Source: CAWGCE01 sp964480915 (GTDB taxonomy: Bacteria > Planctomycetota > Planctomycetia > Pirellulales > Pirellulaceae). From it: DNA of 64,000 bases. The DNA lies in the NCBI GenBank assembly GCA_964480915.1, contig CAYZRS010000021.1, positions 13,094 through 77,093 of the forward strand, written 5' to 3'. This document shows, piece after piece, positions 1 through 9,094 of this stretch (position 1 is its first letter; every line of letters begins with the position of its first letter). Position numbers and translations under genes: made by a program. The notes below the pieces were generated by a model that was not told the origin of the DNA, searched no databases, and worked only from the letters and a program-made list of their open reading frames with translations.

Positions 1-3000
1 GTTGACTTCGAAATCAAGGTTTGCGTCGCCCAGGATCGTGCCCTTCACGTCCGTCACCCAATAGTGCAGGTCGCTGACGCCCAACGATCCATCGGCGTCC
101 AAATCGTAGCTGGGATCGGTGCTGCCAGCGGCCAAAGCGGCGCTTAGTTCGTCCACGTCGTGGCAGTCGAAGAGGCCATCGCCGTTAAAGTCTCCCGGAA
201 CGGTTCCCGTACCGAGGTCGACATCGAAACTACCCACGACACCGGCCGCGAGGAAGTTATTGGACGTATCGGTGATCTCAAAGGCTTCGATTGAGACCGA
301 GTAGGTGCCATCGTCACTGGCGTCCCAGACGCCGCCAGCGGCTGGGATGGTCAAAGTGGCCGTTATCGAGGCCGCATCGGCGTTAGGCGTGATCGCATCG
401 ATCGTCGCCAGTTCGTCATAGCCGTTGGGCCCAGTGACCCGCACCGTGCCGGTCGTGAGATCGGCGCTTTCAATCGCCACGTCGTCGTTAAAGGTCACAT
501 CGATGGTGTGTGAACTGCCGCCCGCGACGGTGACGTCCGTTGGGTTGGAAGAGGCTGTGGGAGCGGCTGTGTCCGTGGCGATTGTCACCGTCGTGTGGAT
601 CGTTCGCGCTGCGTTGTTGCCACCGAACACCGTATCGCCCATCGTGTCGTATTGCAGGCAACTGTTGAAATCAGCGGCCGTCAGGCCTGTTGCGTATTGC
701 AAGATCGGCAGGTCGCTGTTGAGCGGTGCAAACACGCTGGTCGTGACATTTACGCGACCCGAGTAGTAAATCGTTCCTGTCCAATTCACGCCGCCTGTTG
801 GCAGGTAATTCAATGGTTCGGGCCCGGGAATGGTGATGTCGAGCAGTTCGTCACCGGCGATATCGGTGTCGAGACGAACCGTCATCAGCCCTGTCACTGG
901 GTTGTAGATGAAGTCGGTCGACGTGTCGCCCAGGATTCCGTGTGGAGCAGGACTGTCACAGCTTAGGCCCCATTGCATGACATCGATGGTCGCCACTGCG
1001 GTCGCTGATCCACCATTGCCGTCGGTGACTTCGTAAGTGAATGAGTCCATTCCGCGGAAGCCGGCATCGGGTACGTATTCAAAGCTGCCGTCAACTGCGA
1101 GCGTCAGCGACCCGTTCGTCGTCGCGACGATAGGTGTCGTCGTGACAGCCAGCGCGTCACCTTCGACGTCGGAATCGTTGTCGAGCAAATCATCGACTCC
1201 GGCGACCGCTGTCAGCGTGCCTCCTTGGACGATCGAATACGTTTCGCCGATTACCGATGGGGCATCGTTCTCGGAAGCAATCGTGAGCGTTACGACGGCC
1301 GTATCGACGCTGCCGTTACCGTCCGTGACCATGTACTCGAACGAATCGGTCCCGTAGAAATTCGGGTCCGGAATGTATTCAAAAGATCCGTCCGCTTGCA
1401 GGGTCAATGTGCCGTTGGTCGGTTCCGCGACGAGTGGGAAAAGGACTTCCAAAGGATCGTTGGAAGGGTCGGTGTCATTGCCCAAAACGCCCGGAGCGCT
1501 CTGAATCAACGGTACATCTTCTGTGACCGCGAAACTGTCCGCGTTGGCCGTGGGCGAGTCGTTGGAACTGGTAATCTGCACCGAACCGGACAATGTGTAC
1601 TGGCCGAGGCTGCCGTAATCGGTGTAGCCATTGGACGCCGTTCCTTTGCCGACGCCGTCGACAACGACGTAGTAGAAACCGCCCGGCAAATTGTTCGCGG
1701 AAAGCGAGGCGTCGATTCTATTGGTCGGGTTGTCGGAATCGATGAGGTTCCCATTTTGATCGTACAGCGACAGCTCGATATCTAAATTGGGGCCTGGAGT
1801 GAACGGATCAGCGTCGACCGAGATGTTTCCGCTGTTTCCGTTGATGGCAATGCTAAAGACATCGGAATCCCCAGCGTTGTGAATGATGCCAGCTTCGTTG
1901 AAGTTGACTCCAGAGACCGTAACGGCGGTTGCGGTGAGCAGGTTCCCGACATCGTTTCCGTGGTCATCGGCAACGTATTGAATTCGGTTGTTGATCAGTT
2001 GCAGGTCATTTTGGCCGCTGGTCGCATTGGCGTATTCACCGCTGCTCCATTGCGTCAGTTGGCGGTTGTAGCCGACACCCATGATCGGCGCCCAACCCGT
2101 GACGCCACTTCCATGCCCAGTGTAATACGTGGTCGAGCCGATACCGTCGTGGAGGAGAGAGAGTGCGTGCCCAACTTCATGGGAGGCGGCTTCCGCCACG
2201 TTTTTAGCGCCGGTCCCCAGGTTGTTCTCAAACACCCAGACCGGTGTGTCGCTGTTGTAGCCCCACGAGTTCAGGTAGGCGACGCCGCCCGCACCGGAGT
2301 ACCAGCGATTGCCCGTGTTGCTATCGACATCGGTCGAAATCATGACTCGAATGCCTTGGCCGCCTTGAGAGAAGAAGGCCGAGCCCGGATCTTCCGTTGT
2401 CACGTCAACGTTGAAAGGAGCAAAGTCTTCGCTCACGCGGTTCCAAATCTCTTCAATTCGTGACAATTCCGTGTTGCTGAAATTATTCACATCGCCGTCG
2501 ATGGAGTAGGCGGGTGCGTGAATCGCGTTGCCGTTGTTGCTGCCATTCCAAGCCGTACCAGAAATAATCTGCCCATCAAAATCGAGGAAGATCTTCTTGG
2601 CGGCTGTCGGGTTGCTGTGGAGGATGGGTACGTCGAGTGGCCGCGATTCGTAGGGACCGGTCGGGAAATCAAAGACGAGGTCCTGATTGATCGACTCTGG
2701 ATTGGGGGCCGGGTCAAAGAAAAATTGATTCCCCTCGGCATCGGCACGAAGCAGTGGATCGTCAGCGTCGATCGACGTGCCGGGCAGGTCGTCGATGTTG
2801 AAATCGATCAGATCGAGTTCGCTATGATCGTGACCGTCTCCGACATAATGGCCTCCCGTGGAGCCGCAGCAACCTGGACAAGCGCAGCCGGCGCCATGGA
2901 CGTCAGCGACGGGTTCGATGTCAAAGACGTCGCCGGCGAGCAGGTTCCGAGGTTCTAAGGCCTCACTGCGACCAAAGCTCCGTAACTTCCCATTTTGCTG

Positions 3001-3024
3001 CCGCTTCCCCAGTCGATCTGCCAT
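1..3024 (-). CDS. LEPR-XLL secreted metzincin-like protease with cadherin/Ig repeats and dockerin (C-terminus off window)
   Basis: The reading frame is open from an ATG at 3024 to the left edge, about 1008 residues, so the C-terminus is missing. Near the N-terminus (residues about 23-30) is LEPRNLLAG, the LEPR-XLL motif that in planctomycetes marks surface or exported proteins. A Cys-rich stretch follows (CACPGCCG). Around residue 280 is HEVGHALSLLHDG, a zinc site of the HExxHxxxxxHD type that resembles metzincins, with Ser where Gly is usual. After it come a PPC-like beta domain, two cadherin/VCBS-type repeats of about 100 residues (each with a VTDGNG motif), an Ig-like region with VTVAGGSSHTIDV, and dockerin-type calcium loops (GDFNGDGLFDCHDVDEL, LDADGSLGVSDL) at the edge. 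By inference it is a large surface or secreted protease or adhesin. The start is supported by the position of the LEPR motif. Confidence 0.85.
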   Translation of the reverse strand, partial: MADRLGKRQQNGKLRSFGRSEALEPRNLLAGDVFDIEPVADVHGAGCACPGCCGSTGGHYVGDGHDHSELDLIDFNIDDLPGTSIDADDPLLRADAEGNQFFFDPAPNPESINQDLVFDFPTGPYESRPLDVPILHSNPTAAKKIFLDFDGQIISGTAWNGSNNGNAIHAPAYSIDGDVNNFSNTELSRIEEIWNRVSEDFAPFNVDVTTEDPGSAFFSQGGQGIRVMISTDVDSNTGNRWYSGAGGVAYLNSWGYNSDTPVWVFENNLGTGAKNVAEAASHEVGHALSLLHDGIGSTTYYTGHGSGVTGWAPIMGVGYNRQLTQWSSGEYANATSGQNDLQLINNRIQYVADDHGNDVGNLLTATAVTVSGVNFNEAGIIHNAGDSDVFSIAINGNSGNISVDADPFTPGPNLDIELSLYDQNGNLIDSDNPTNRIDASLSANNLPGGFYYVVVDGVGKGTASNGYTDYGSLGQYTLSGSVQITSSNDSPTANADSFAVTEDVPLIQSAPGVLGNDTDPSNDPLEVLFPLVAEPTNGTLTLQADGSFEYIPDPNFYGTDSFEYMVTDGNGSVDTAVVTLTIASENDAPSVIGETYSIVQGGTLTAVAGVDDLLDNDSDVEGDALAVTTTPIVATTNGSLTLAVDGSFEYVPDAGFRGMDSFTYEVTDGNGGSATAVATIDVMQWGLSCDSPAPHGILGDTSTDFIYNPVTGLMTVRLDTDIAGDELLDITIPGPEPLNYLPTGGVNWTGTIYYSGRVNVTTSVFAPLNSDLPILQYATGLTAADFNSCLQYDTMGDTVFGGNNAARTIHTTVTIATDTAAPTASSNPTDVTVAGGSSHTIDVTFNDDVAIESADLTTGTVRVTGPNGYDELATIDAITPNADAASITATLTIPAAGGVWDASDDGTYSVSIEAFEITDTSNNFLAAGVVGSFDVDLGTGTVPGDFNGDGLFDCHDVDELSAALAAGSTDPSYDLDADGSLGVSDLHYWVTDVKGTILGDANLDFEVN

Positions 3025-3237
3025 TCCCTGTTCCCCTCTGGTGTGTTTGCCAATTCCCCTAATAAACTAGTTTCGCAACGGCTGCGGAAAGCGTCAACGT
3101 TGTAGTCGGGCGTGTCGCCATTTTCTGAAAAATAATGCAGAAAAACTCGGTATTGGGTGTCCGCTGGTCGCCAGGCCACCGCTCGAATCGTAAAAAGTAG
3201 CCACTGGCTGTAACTCAAGCGACTGAATGGAGCCGTC

Positions 3238-4860
3238 ATGGGACTGGAAGATTTTTTGAAAGACATTCTCGGCGGCATCGAAGAGCAGATGCAGGATCGA
3301 GAGCGCGGTTTTGAGGAGTCCACTCGACCGAGTGCTGAGCATGCACGCCCAAGTAAGGTGGCTCAAAGCGAATCGGGAATTGCACGCGTGATGAGATCGG
3401 TCGTTCAGATCGTTGCCTTACGGCAAGGATTCCTGGGTGGTATGTCGTCCGCTTGGACCGGTTCGGGAACCATCGTTCATCCTTCGGGGATCATCCTGAC
3501 GAACTGCCATGTCGCCAATCCGCGCGCGATGGGCATGTCGTCCCCTCCGGCCGACCGTCTAGGAATTGCCATTACCGACCGCTCGGACGAACCCCCTGCC
3601 CTTTCTTATTTTGGCGAGTGCATCGCGAGTCTTCCCGAATTGGATCTGGCTGTGATCCAAATCATTTCCGATGTCAAAGGACGGCGAGCCACAAATCTAG
3701 ATCTGCCTGCCGTCGCCATCGGCGATTCAGATTCTTTGGAGCTCGGCGATCGCCTGGCAATTTTGGGGTATCCGGGAATTGGGGGAGAAACGGTCACGTT
3801 CACTTCGGGCAACGTTTCCGGGTTCACGGCGGAAGAGAGGATTCGCGTCAATCGAGCTTGGATCAAAACCGATGCGACGATTGCCGGTGGTAACAGTGGC
3901 GGAACTGCCGTCAACCAAGCTGGTGAATTGGTTGGCATCCCGACGCAGGCTGCTGCGGGACGTGGCATCACTCCGGTCGACGCTCGACCGGTGCTCGATA
4001 CGAATCGCGACGGACGGGTCGATCAGCGCGACACGCCGATGGCGGTGGGCGGTTTTATCAACGGGCTTCGTCCGGTCAATCTGGCGATTCCATTGTTGGA
4101 GAAAGCCGGCTTGCGGGTCGACCGCGACCAAAGTGGCCGGCGCCAGGCGGCTCCTTCGATCTTCCCCGGTGATCGAGGGCGCGACATGCCTCAAGCGAGC
4201 CAGCCCGGCTTTCGCGAATTGCTCTTTAGCACACGCATTACGACCGATGGCCGGCCCATTCATCCAACGAAACATGTCCCCGTGGGACATGAGACAATCT
4301 ACGCAACCTTCGAGTTTTTCGACATGAAAAACGGCACGCCATGGAGTGTCGTCTGGATGGCGGACGACAAGGTCATCATCGATCAGCAAGACGAATGGGA
4401 TGATGGTTCCGAAGGTCGCAAAGTGGTCAAGGTCAGCAACCGCAAGGGGCTGCCTCAAGGCGAGTATCATCTCGTATTGGGAATCGGCGGAACGATCGCG
4501 TTGGAAGGCAAGGTGGTTGTTGGTTCTCGCATCGATGAAAGCGACACCGAAATTTCGGGCGCAGTCGTCAACGCGGAAAATGGGCGTCCCGTCAACGACG
4601 CCCTCGTGATGGTCCTGAAGCCGGGTGAATCGGTACGTGGCTTCTTGCGTACCCAAGATAAGTCGGCCGTTCTGACATCGACAGAGACCGATCGCGATGG
4701 ATCTTTCAAGTTGCCAGACCAACTGCCGAAGGGAATCGCTTACGGCTTGGTCGTCGCGGCACGCGGGTTCATGCCGGTCGCCGTTGAAGGTGCCTTGCGA
4801 GTCGGCCCGGATGCGCCAGAGCACGCCGACATCGGGACGGTTGAGCTAAAACCCAGATAG
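3238..4860 (+). CDS. Trypsin-like serine protease with carboxypeptidase-regulatory-like C-terminal domain
   Basis: A 540-residue protein. The chymotrypsin-fold catalytic triad is visible as H91 (TNCHV), D136 (ELDLAV) and S220 (GGNSGG), as in the HtrA/S1C family. No PDZ domain is evident. Just after the nucleophile domain is an EF-hand-like loop (DTNRDGRVDQRD, residues 254-265). The second half has a beta-sandwich region (about 310-430) followed by a carboxypeptidase-regulatory-like domain (about 440-535, ISGAVVNAENGRPVNDA). The ATG at 3238 gives no signal peptide or membrane segment, so as annotated it would be cytoplasmic, which is unusual for this class. The upstream gene is divergent. It probably degrades or senses damaged proteins; the substrate is unknown. 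Confidence 0.85.
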   Translation: MGLEDFLKDILGGIEEQMQDRERGFEESTRPSAEHARPSKVAQSESGIARVMRSVVQIVALRQGFLGGMSSAWTGSGTIVHPSGIILTNCHVANPRAMGMSSPPADRLGIAITDRSDEPPALSYFGECIASLPELDLAVIQIISDVKGRRATNLDLPAVAIGDSDSLELGDRLAILGYPGIGGETVTFTSGNVSGFTAEERIRVNRAWIKTDATIAGGNSGGTAVNQAGELVGIPTQAAAGRGITPVDARPVLDTNRDGRVDQRDTPMAVGGFINGLRPVNLAIPLLEKAGLRVDRDQSGRRQAAPSIFPGDRGRDMPQASQPGFRELLFSTRITTDGRPIHPTKHVPVGHETIYATFEFFDMKNGTPWSVVWMADDKVIIDQQDEWDDGSEGRKVVKVSNRKGLPQGEYHLVLGIGGTIALEGKVVVGSRIDESDTEISGAVVNAENGRPVNDALVMVLKPGESVRGFLRTQDKSAVLTSTETDRDGSFKLPDQLPKGIAYGLVVAARGFMPVAVEGALRVGPDAPEHADIGTVELKPR

Positions 4861-4989
4861 CGGTTCGGTCATCTCAGCGTGTCCCGTGAGGCTTACTGGT
4901 TTTCGGCAAAGGAAGCTTGCTTGTTGATGAGGCCGAGCATTGCCGGGGCGTGCTCGCAGAACTCTACCTTTTTTCAGCGGGACGATAAC

Positions 4990-5937
4990 GTGCCAAACAT
5001 TCTTTCTTTGACTGTGGCGATCTTTCTCAGCACCCTCGTCTTGGTGAATTCCTTATTCTCCCAGGACCAAACAGCGCTATCGGCCGAGGCCAATTCACCA
5101 GCAGCGGTCGGAACGCCGCTAACGATCGGCACGACGTTTCGACGGAAATCGGAGATCATGGAGGACGAGCGCGAAGTCAATGTGTGGCTGCCTCCCAGCT
5201 ATGCGGCGAGCGACAACGAATATCCGGTGCTCTACGTGATCGACGGAGGGGTAGCGCAGGACTTTCACCACATCAGCGGCCTGGCTCAACTGTCCACGAT
5301 CAACGGCAGCTACGACGAGTTCATTGTCATCGGTATCCAAACAAGTGACCGCGTCGCCGAACTGTGCAGCGAACAGAAGGACCCGCGATATCTCAAGGAA
5401 TCTCCCAAGCGAGGCAATTCGGATCGATTTTTAAAATATGTCAAAGGGGAAGTGATTCCGTTTGTGGAAGGGAAGTATCGCACAAACGAGCGTCGAGCCG
5501 TCGTGGGGGAATCGCTGGCAGGGCTATTCATCACCGAGGTGTTCCTACAAAGTCCGGACACATTCACGGACTACATTTCGATTAGCCCCAGTTTGTGGTG
5601 GGATGACAAAGCGCTCGCCAAGTCGGCAAGCGAGCTGTTGACCGCTCACGACGAGGAACCGAGGCAGCTCTATTTGACGATGGGTGACGAAGGGGGCACG
5701 ATGCAGAAAGGGCTTGAAATGGTGTTGGGAGCGATTGAGGCAAACAAACCGGGCGGCCTCACGTTGCACTATGTCGATCGACGTAAGACGGAGGTCCATG
5801 CGACGATCTATCACCCTGCCGTGCATGACGCCCTGCGAAAGCTATTCGGCAAACCGCTTCCCGACTATGGACCGCCCCCATGGTACTTGTTGGAAGGTGG
5901 GCAGCCGGCAGATGATCTGCCGCCAGAGCGGAACTAA
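4990..5937 (+). CDS. Esterase of the enterochelin-esterase/IroE-like alpha/beta hydrolase family
   Basis: The frame is open from 4879, but the GTG at 4990 is preferred because it begins a signal peptide (PNILSLTVAIFLST, then LFSQ). An ATG at 4927 is an alternative. The mature part has the family hallmarks: conversion of a carrier-type ester (NVWLPPSY), YPVLYVIDGG, the nucleophile motif GESLAG, and SPSLWWDD. A C-terminal His (EVHATIYHP) probably completes the triad. Relatives hydrolyse esters of siderophores or other secondary products; the substrate here cannot be read from the sequence. It lies 18-130 bases downstream of the protease, depending on start, and could be co-transcribed with it. 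Confidence 0.82.
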   Translation: MPNILSLTVAIFLSTLVLVNSLFSQDQTALSAEANSPAAVGTPLTIGTTFRRKSEIMEDEREVNVWLPPSYAASDNEYPVLYVIDGGVAQDFHHISGLAQLSTINGSYDEFIVIGIQTSDRVAELCSEQKDPRYLKESPKRGNSDRFLKYVKGEVIPFVEGKYRTNERRAVVGESLAGLFITEVFLQSPDTFTDYISISPSLWWDDKALAKSASELLTAHDEEPRQLYLTMGDEGGTMQKGLEMVLGAIEANKPGGLTLHYVDRRKTEVHATIYHPAVHDALRKLFGKPLPDYGPPPWYLLEGGQPADDLPPERN

Positions 5938-5968
5938 CTTTCGACGCGAAGGTTGGTGGCTCCGGTCC

Positions 5969-6361
5969 TCACTCCACCTCTTCCAATGTCCAGTCGCCCC
6001 TTTCGGTCTTTTTAGCCTCGGGTCGGGCCGTGTCATCCTGCGGCCGCCGGATGTCGACTTCTTCCAGAGACCAATCGGAGTTGTTCGATTCCGCGGTTGC
6101 GTTTCGACCGGTCGGCTGCTGACGCGACGTCTGCTGCGGTCGTTGCTGTTGTTCGAAGTCATAGGGCGGTCGCCCGAGTTCGCCGTTTGCGTCGCCCGGT
6201 GCGGTCGGCCGGCCATCAGATGCCGTCGGCTTCGCTTTCATCCGTTGCATCAATGTAAAGGCGCCGAAGGCGATCAGCATGATCAAGAGGAGATTGGGGC
6301 CTTTTCGTCGTGGGCGATGTTGGCCGGGGCCATGCTGATCGAAGGATACGCCGTCAGTCAC
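5969..6361 (-). CDS. Small single-pass membrane protein with duplicated C-terminal DWxLEEV motif
   Basis: Hypothetical, about 130 residues. The start is taken as the GTG at 6361, which has a GGGAGAG ribosome site a few bases upstream and lies just after the stop of the Nei gene; the frame stays open further upstream inside that gene. A single hydrophobic segment (NLLLIMLIAFGAFTLMQ, about residues 23-39) is followed by a low-complexity Gln/Pro/Arg region. The chain ends with two copies of an acidic motif, DWSLEEVD and DWTLEEVE, about 24 residues apart; the second is the C-terminus itself. The likely topology is a short cytoplasmic N-terminus and a long tail. No family is recognised. The repeated motif may be a docking peptide (inference). 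It follows nei by about 50 bases and is probably in the same transcript. Confidence 0.6.
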   Translation of the reverse strand: MTDGVSFDQHGPGQHRPRRKGPNLLLIMLIAFGAFTLMQRMKAKPTASDGRPTAPGDANGELGRPPYDFEQQQRPQQTSRQQPTGRNATAESNNSDWSLEEVDIRRPQDDTARPEAKKTERGDWTLEEVE

Positions 6362-6408
6362 TGCTACTCTCCCGAATGGAAACGGATCGCGGTCAAAATC
6401 GTTACGGA

Positions 6409-7194
6409 CTAGCTTACCGGATCTTGGCACTCGGGGCACCAGTAAGTCGACCTGCCGAGGTCGCCTTGCCGTTGCATTCTGATGTTCGTACCGCACTGGA
6501 AGCAGGGTTGGCCGCTCCGCCCATACACCCAGGACCGGCTGCCGTCACGACCGAAGCGAGTTCGTCTTGGGCGACCGTCTAAGTTGGCTCGCATGAGTTG
6601 GTTTGCTTTCAGCATCAAGTCCGTCAGTGCTTCCTTCGGGAAATCGGCCGTCGCACGAAATGGGTGCAAACGCTGCAAGAACAGGAGCTCTGATTTGTAT
6701 ACGTTGCCGATACCCATGACGATCGTTTGGTCGAGCAGCGCTGCGCCGATCGGCCGCCCTGGTTGCCGGTAGAGATTAGAGAGGATGCGCTCCAGGTCGA
6801 ATGGCTCGGCGAGGATGTCTGGTCCCAAGCGGGAGAGCCAGCGATGGCGTCGTAGTTGGTGTGTTGTCAATAACTCAATGGTCTTTGGAAGGAAGCAGAC
6901 GGCGTTCGTACCATGGATGGAGCGAAGTGAAATGGCGGCCTGAGTGGCCGATTTTCGCCAAGGTTCCTCGGGCGCGTAGAAATGCCAGGCGCCCTTCATG
7001 CCCAAATGCGTATGGACAACATGATCGCCATCGAAGTGGATCAGTAGATGCTTGCCGCGCGACTCGACCAAATCCACCACCTTCCCATCAATGGGGGCCG
7101 GTTCGATGATCGACGAAGTGACCGTGACTGCCTGTCCCCTAAGAGTTTTTCGCAGCCGATTCGCCGCAACATAAATGGTGTCGCCTTCGGGCAT
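6409..7194 (-). CDS. nei: Endonuclease VIII-like DNA glycosylase (Fpg/Nei family)
   Basis: A 261-residue protein beginning MPEGDTI; the Pro2-Glu3 catalytic pair is that of Nei (Fpg begins MPELPE). It has the conserved RGKHLLIHF segment with the beta-hairpin Lys, the helix-two-turn-helix region (GIGNVYKSELLFL) and a C-terminal zinc finger with CFQC and CPEC pairs. The enzyme removes oxidised pyrimidines from DNA and cuts the backbone by beta,delta-elimination in base excision repair. Length is normal for the family. The small membrane protein follows on the same strand. The Fpg alternative is unlikely given the N-terminus. Confidence 0.93.
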   Translation of the reverse strand: MPEGDTIYVAANRLRKTLRGQAVTVTSSIIEPAPIDGKVVDLVESRGKHLLIHFDGDHVVHTHLGMKGAWHFYAPEEPWRKSATQAAISLRSIHGTNAVCFLPKTIELLTTHQLRRHRWLSRLGPDILAEPFDLERILSNLYRQPGRPIGAALLDQTIVMGIGNVYKSELLFLQRLHPFRATADFPKEALTDLMLKANQLMRANLDGRPRRTRFGRDGSRSWVYGRSGQPCFQCGTNIRMQRQGDLGRSTYWCPECQDPVS

Positions 7195-7477
7195 CGTCGA
7201 GGTTCATTCTGCGAGCGGGATGTGCGGGTGCGAAAATTCTAAGGGGCAGCCGGGTTCAGCGACAAATGGAGAGTTTAATCGGGATCAGACCAGAAATCGC
7301 CCTCCCCTGCTGAGCAGAACCACGGTTGGGAATTTCTTCGGGAGTCTAGCGTGCAATCGCTTCGCGATCGAACGCGCGGTGGACTTGATCTGGCAATAGC
7401 CTCGCTAACTTTTCTTCAACCACCTAAACTCGGTGTTCATCAGTTTGGCCGAACCCCAATTTACAGAGGCGATTAGA

Positions 7478-7690
7478 ATGAAACATGGTGCACGTAACGA
7501 TATCGTCGGCGAAATCGTCGAAATGAAAATGGGCGACGTCATGGCACAGGCCAAGGTTAAAATGAATGGAGAATTCAACCTCTCTTCGGTAATGACGGCT
7601 GACTCGTTGAAGGCTTTGGGAGTCAAAGAAGGTGATAAGGTTCGTGTGCTGATTAAGGCCGTCAATGTGCTGCTAATAAAGGATGAGTAA
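7478..7690 (+). CDS. Molbindin/Mop-domain molybdate-binding protein
   Basis: A 70-residue single-domain TOBE/Mop protein (MKHGARNDIVGEIVEMK, then KALGVKEGDKVRVLIKAVNVLL). The ATG at 7478 is favoured over the upstream in-frame start at 7433 because the homologous domain begins with the KHGARN segment and a purine-rich GAGGCGATTAG lies just upstream. Free-standing Mop proteins (molbindins) assemble as rings that bind molybdate or tungstate and are thought to store or buffer the oxyanion. It overlaps the next gene by 8 bases. The modABC transporter genes lie some 49 kb away in this window, and their ModC lacks its own Mop domain. Confidence 0.85.
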   Translation: MKHGARNDIVGEIVEMKMGDVMAQAKVKMNGEFNLSSVMTADSLKALGVKEGDKVRVLIKAVNVLLIKDE

Positions 7691-8945
7691 TTTGTCGAAA
7701 CTACGAAGGAATCGCGAGCGAACGCTGTGGGGAATCGGGTCGACGACGCTCTGGGCGACGATGATGGTTGGCTTGAGTGCGTTGGCGACGGCTCAAGAGG
7801 TAGCACCGGTAGCCAAGCAAGATTTTCAGGCGATTCATCAGAATGGAATTGCGCTTTACCGAGCGAGCAAGATCGGTGAGGCGGAGGCCGAATTGCGTCG
7901 AGCCCTGGAGATCAACCCTTCGTATGCGCCAGCTCGACTCGATCTGGCCGGTTTGCTCCTCAAGATGGGCCGCACCAAAGAGAGCCTAGCTCACTATGCT
8001 CACTTAGCGCTGAAGCAAGATCCCAAGAATATTGACTTTCGTTATCGCTATGGGACGGCGCTCCAAGCGATCGGACAGCTCAAACCTGCGTCAGACCAAC
8101 TCGCCGAAGCATTGCGTATTGATCCGAAGCGAGCCGATATCCGTCGCGATCTGATTGGTGTCATGTTGGCCGATAGCGCGTTCATGCAAGCTTCCAACGT
8201 GTCGGCCGACGGAGTCAAAATGCGTCCCAATGACGCGTCGGTCCTCAACGATCACGGTGTGGTGCTCATGCGACTGGGTAAGAAAGAGGCTGCCATCGAG
8301 AGTTTCCGCAAAGCGGTCGAGGTCGACAAGGAGCACGTCGATGCCAATTACAACGTTGGTTTGGTGCTCATGGAACAATGGAAACTGGATGAATCGATCG
8401 CCTATTTGCGCGAGGCGATCCGGCTGCGACCCGAGTACACGGACGCTCATTACAATCTTGGTTTGGCACTGGCAAAGGCGGGCAGTCACGACGAGGCGTC
8501 CGCGGAATTTGAGAAAGCGATCGCTGGAAAAACCGATTACCATCGTGCCTACTTTGAGGACGCGATGGTGGCCAAACGGCAGGGCGATTTAAAACGAGCC
8601 GCCAGTCGGATGACCGAAGCGATTCGCCATAGCCCGGGCGATGCACGTTGCAAATTCGAGCTTGGCATGTTGATGATGGAAATGGACCGCGCCAAGTTGG
8701 CGGTCCGCCAGTTTGAATCGATTCTGCAGACGTCTCCAGAAAACGACCGTGCGCATTATCAGTTGGGGCGAGCTCTCGCTGCCAGTGGTCAACCGGCCAA
8801 AGCGATCGCCCATTTCCGTGAAGCGAGCTGGTTGCGTCCCGGCTGGCAGGAGCCACTGAATGCCGCGCTACAATGTGCGGAAGCCAACGATCTGCCCGCC
8901 ACTGTCGTTGACGAACTGCGAAAATCGATGGAAGCGACGCCGTAG
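7683..8945 (+). CDS. Secreted/periplasmic TPR-repeat protein
   Basis: A 420-residue protein. A signal peptide is present near the N-terminus (TTLWATMMVGLSALATAQE). The rest is an array of about ten tetratricopeptide repeats, with typical phrases such as NGIALYRASKIGEAEAELR, DANYNVGLVLMEQ and DAHYNLGLALAKAG. TPR solenoids bind other proteins; no enzymatic motif is seen. The start codon overlaps the end of the Mop gene (GATGAGTAA), implying translational coupling, although a functional link is not obvious. The neighbouring CRTAC1-type genes also use TPR and FG-GAP modules. Confidence 0.85.
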   Translation: MSNLSKLRRNRERTLWGIGSTTLWATMMVGLSALATAQEVAPVAKQDFQAIHQNGIALYRASKIGEAEAELRRALEINPSYAPARLDLAGLLLKMGRTKESLAHYAHLALKQDPKNIDFRYRYGTALQAIGQLKPASDQLAEALRIDPKRADIRRDLIGVMLADSAFMQASNVSADGVKMRPNDASVLNDHGVVLMRLGKKEAAIESFRKAVEVDKEHVDANYNVGLVLMEQWKLDESIAYLREAIRLRPEYTDAHYNLGLALAKAGSHDEASAEFEKAIAGKTDYHRAYFEDAMVAKRQGDLKRAASRMTEAIRHSPGDARCKFELGMLMMEMDRAKLAVRQFESILQTSPENDRAHYQLGRALAASGQPAKAIAHFREASWLRPGWQEPLNAALQCAEANDLPATVVDELRKSMEATP

Positions 8946-9094
8946 CCAGGTTTAGGGCTGGACAGCCGGTTTCGGTCAGTGGCCGTTGAAAGGCGGGATG
9001 ACCAACGGCTCAGGAAGCCAGCAGACGGAAATGGCTGCATTCGATGCTTGGTTCATCGAACTAAGTTTGGGCGTGAACGTCTCTACGGCCGCAG

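Noticed and set aside
1225..2463. Plus-strand frames of 186 and 194 codons at the left end
   Set aside because: They lie opposite the LEPR-XLL protease frame, which has clear domains through the whole stretch.
3727..4824. 365-codon minus-strand frame inside the trypsin-like protease gene
   Set aside because: Antisense to a gene with a complete catalytic triad; composition rich in His and Arg and no family match.
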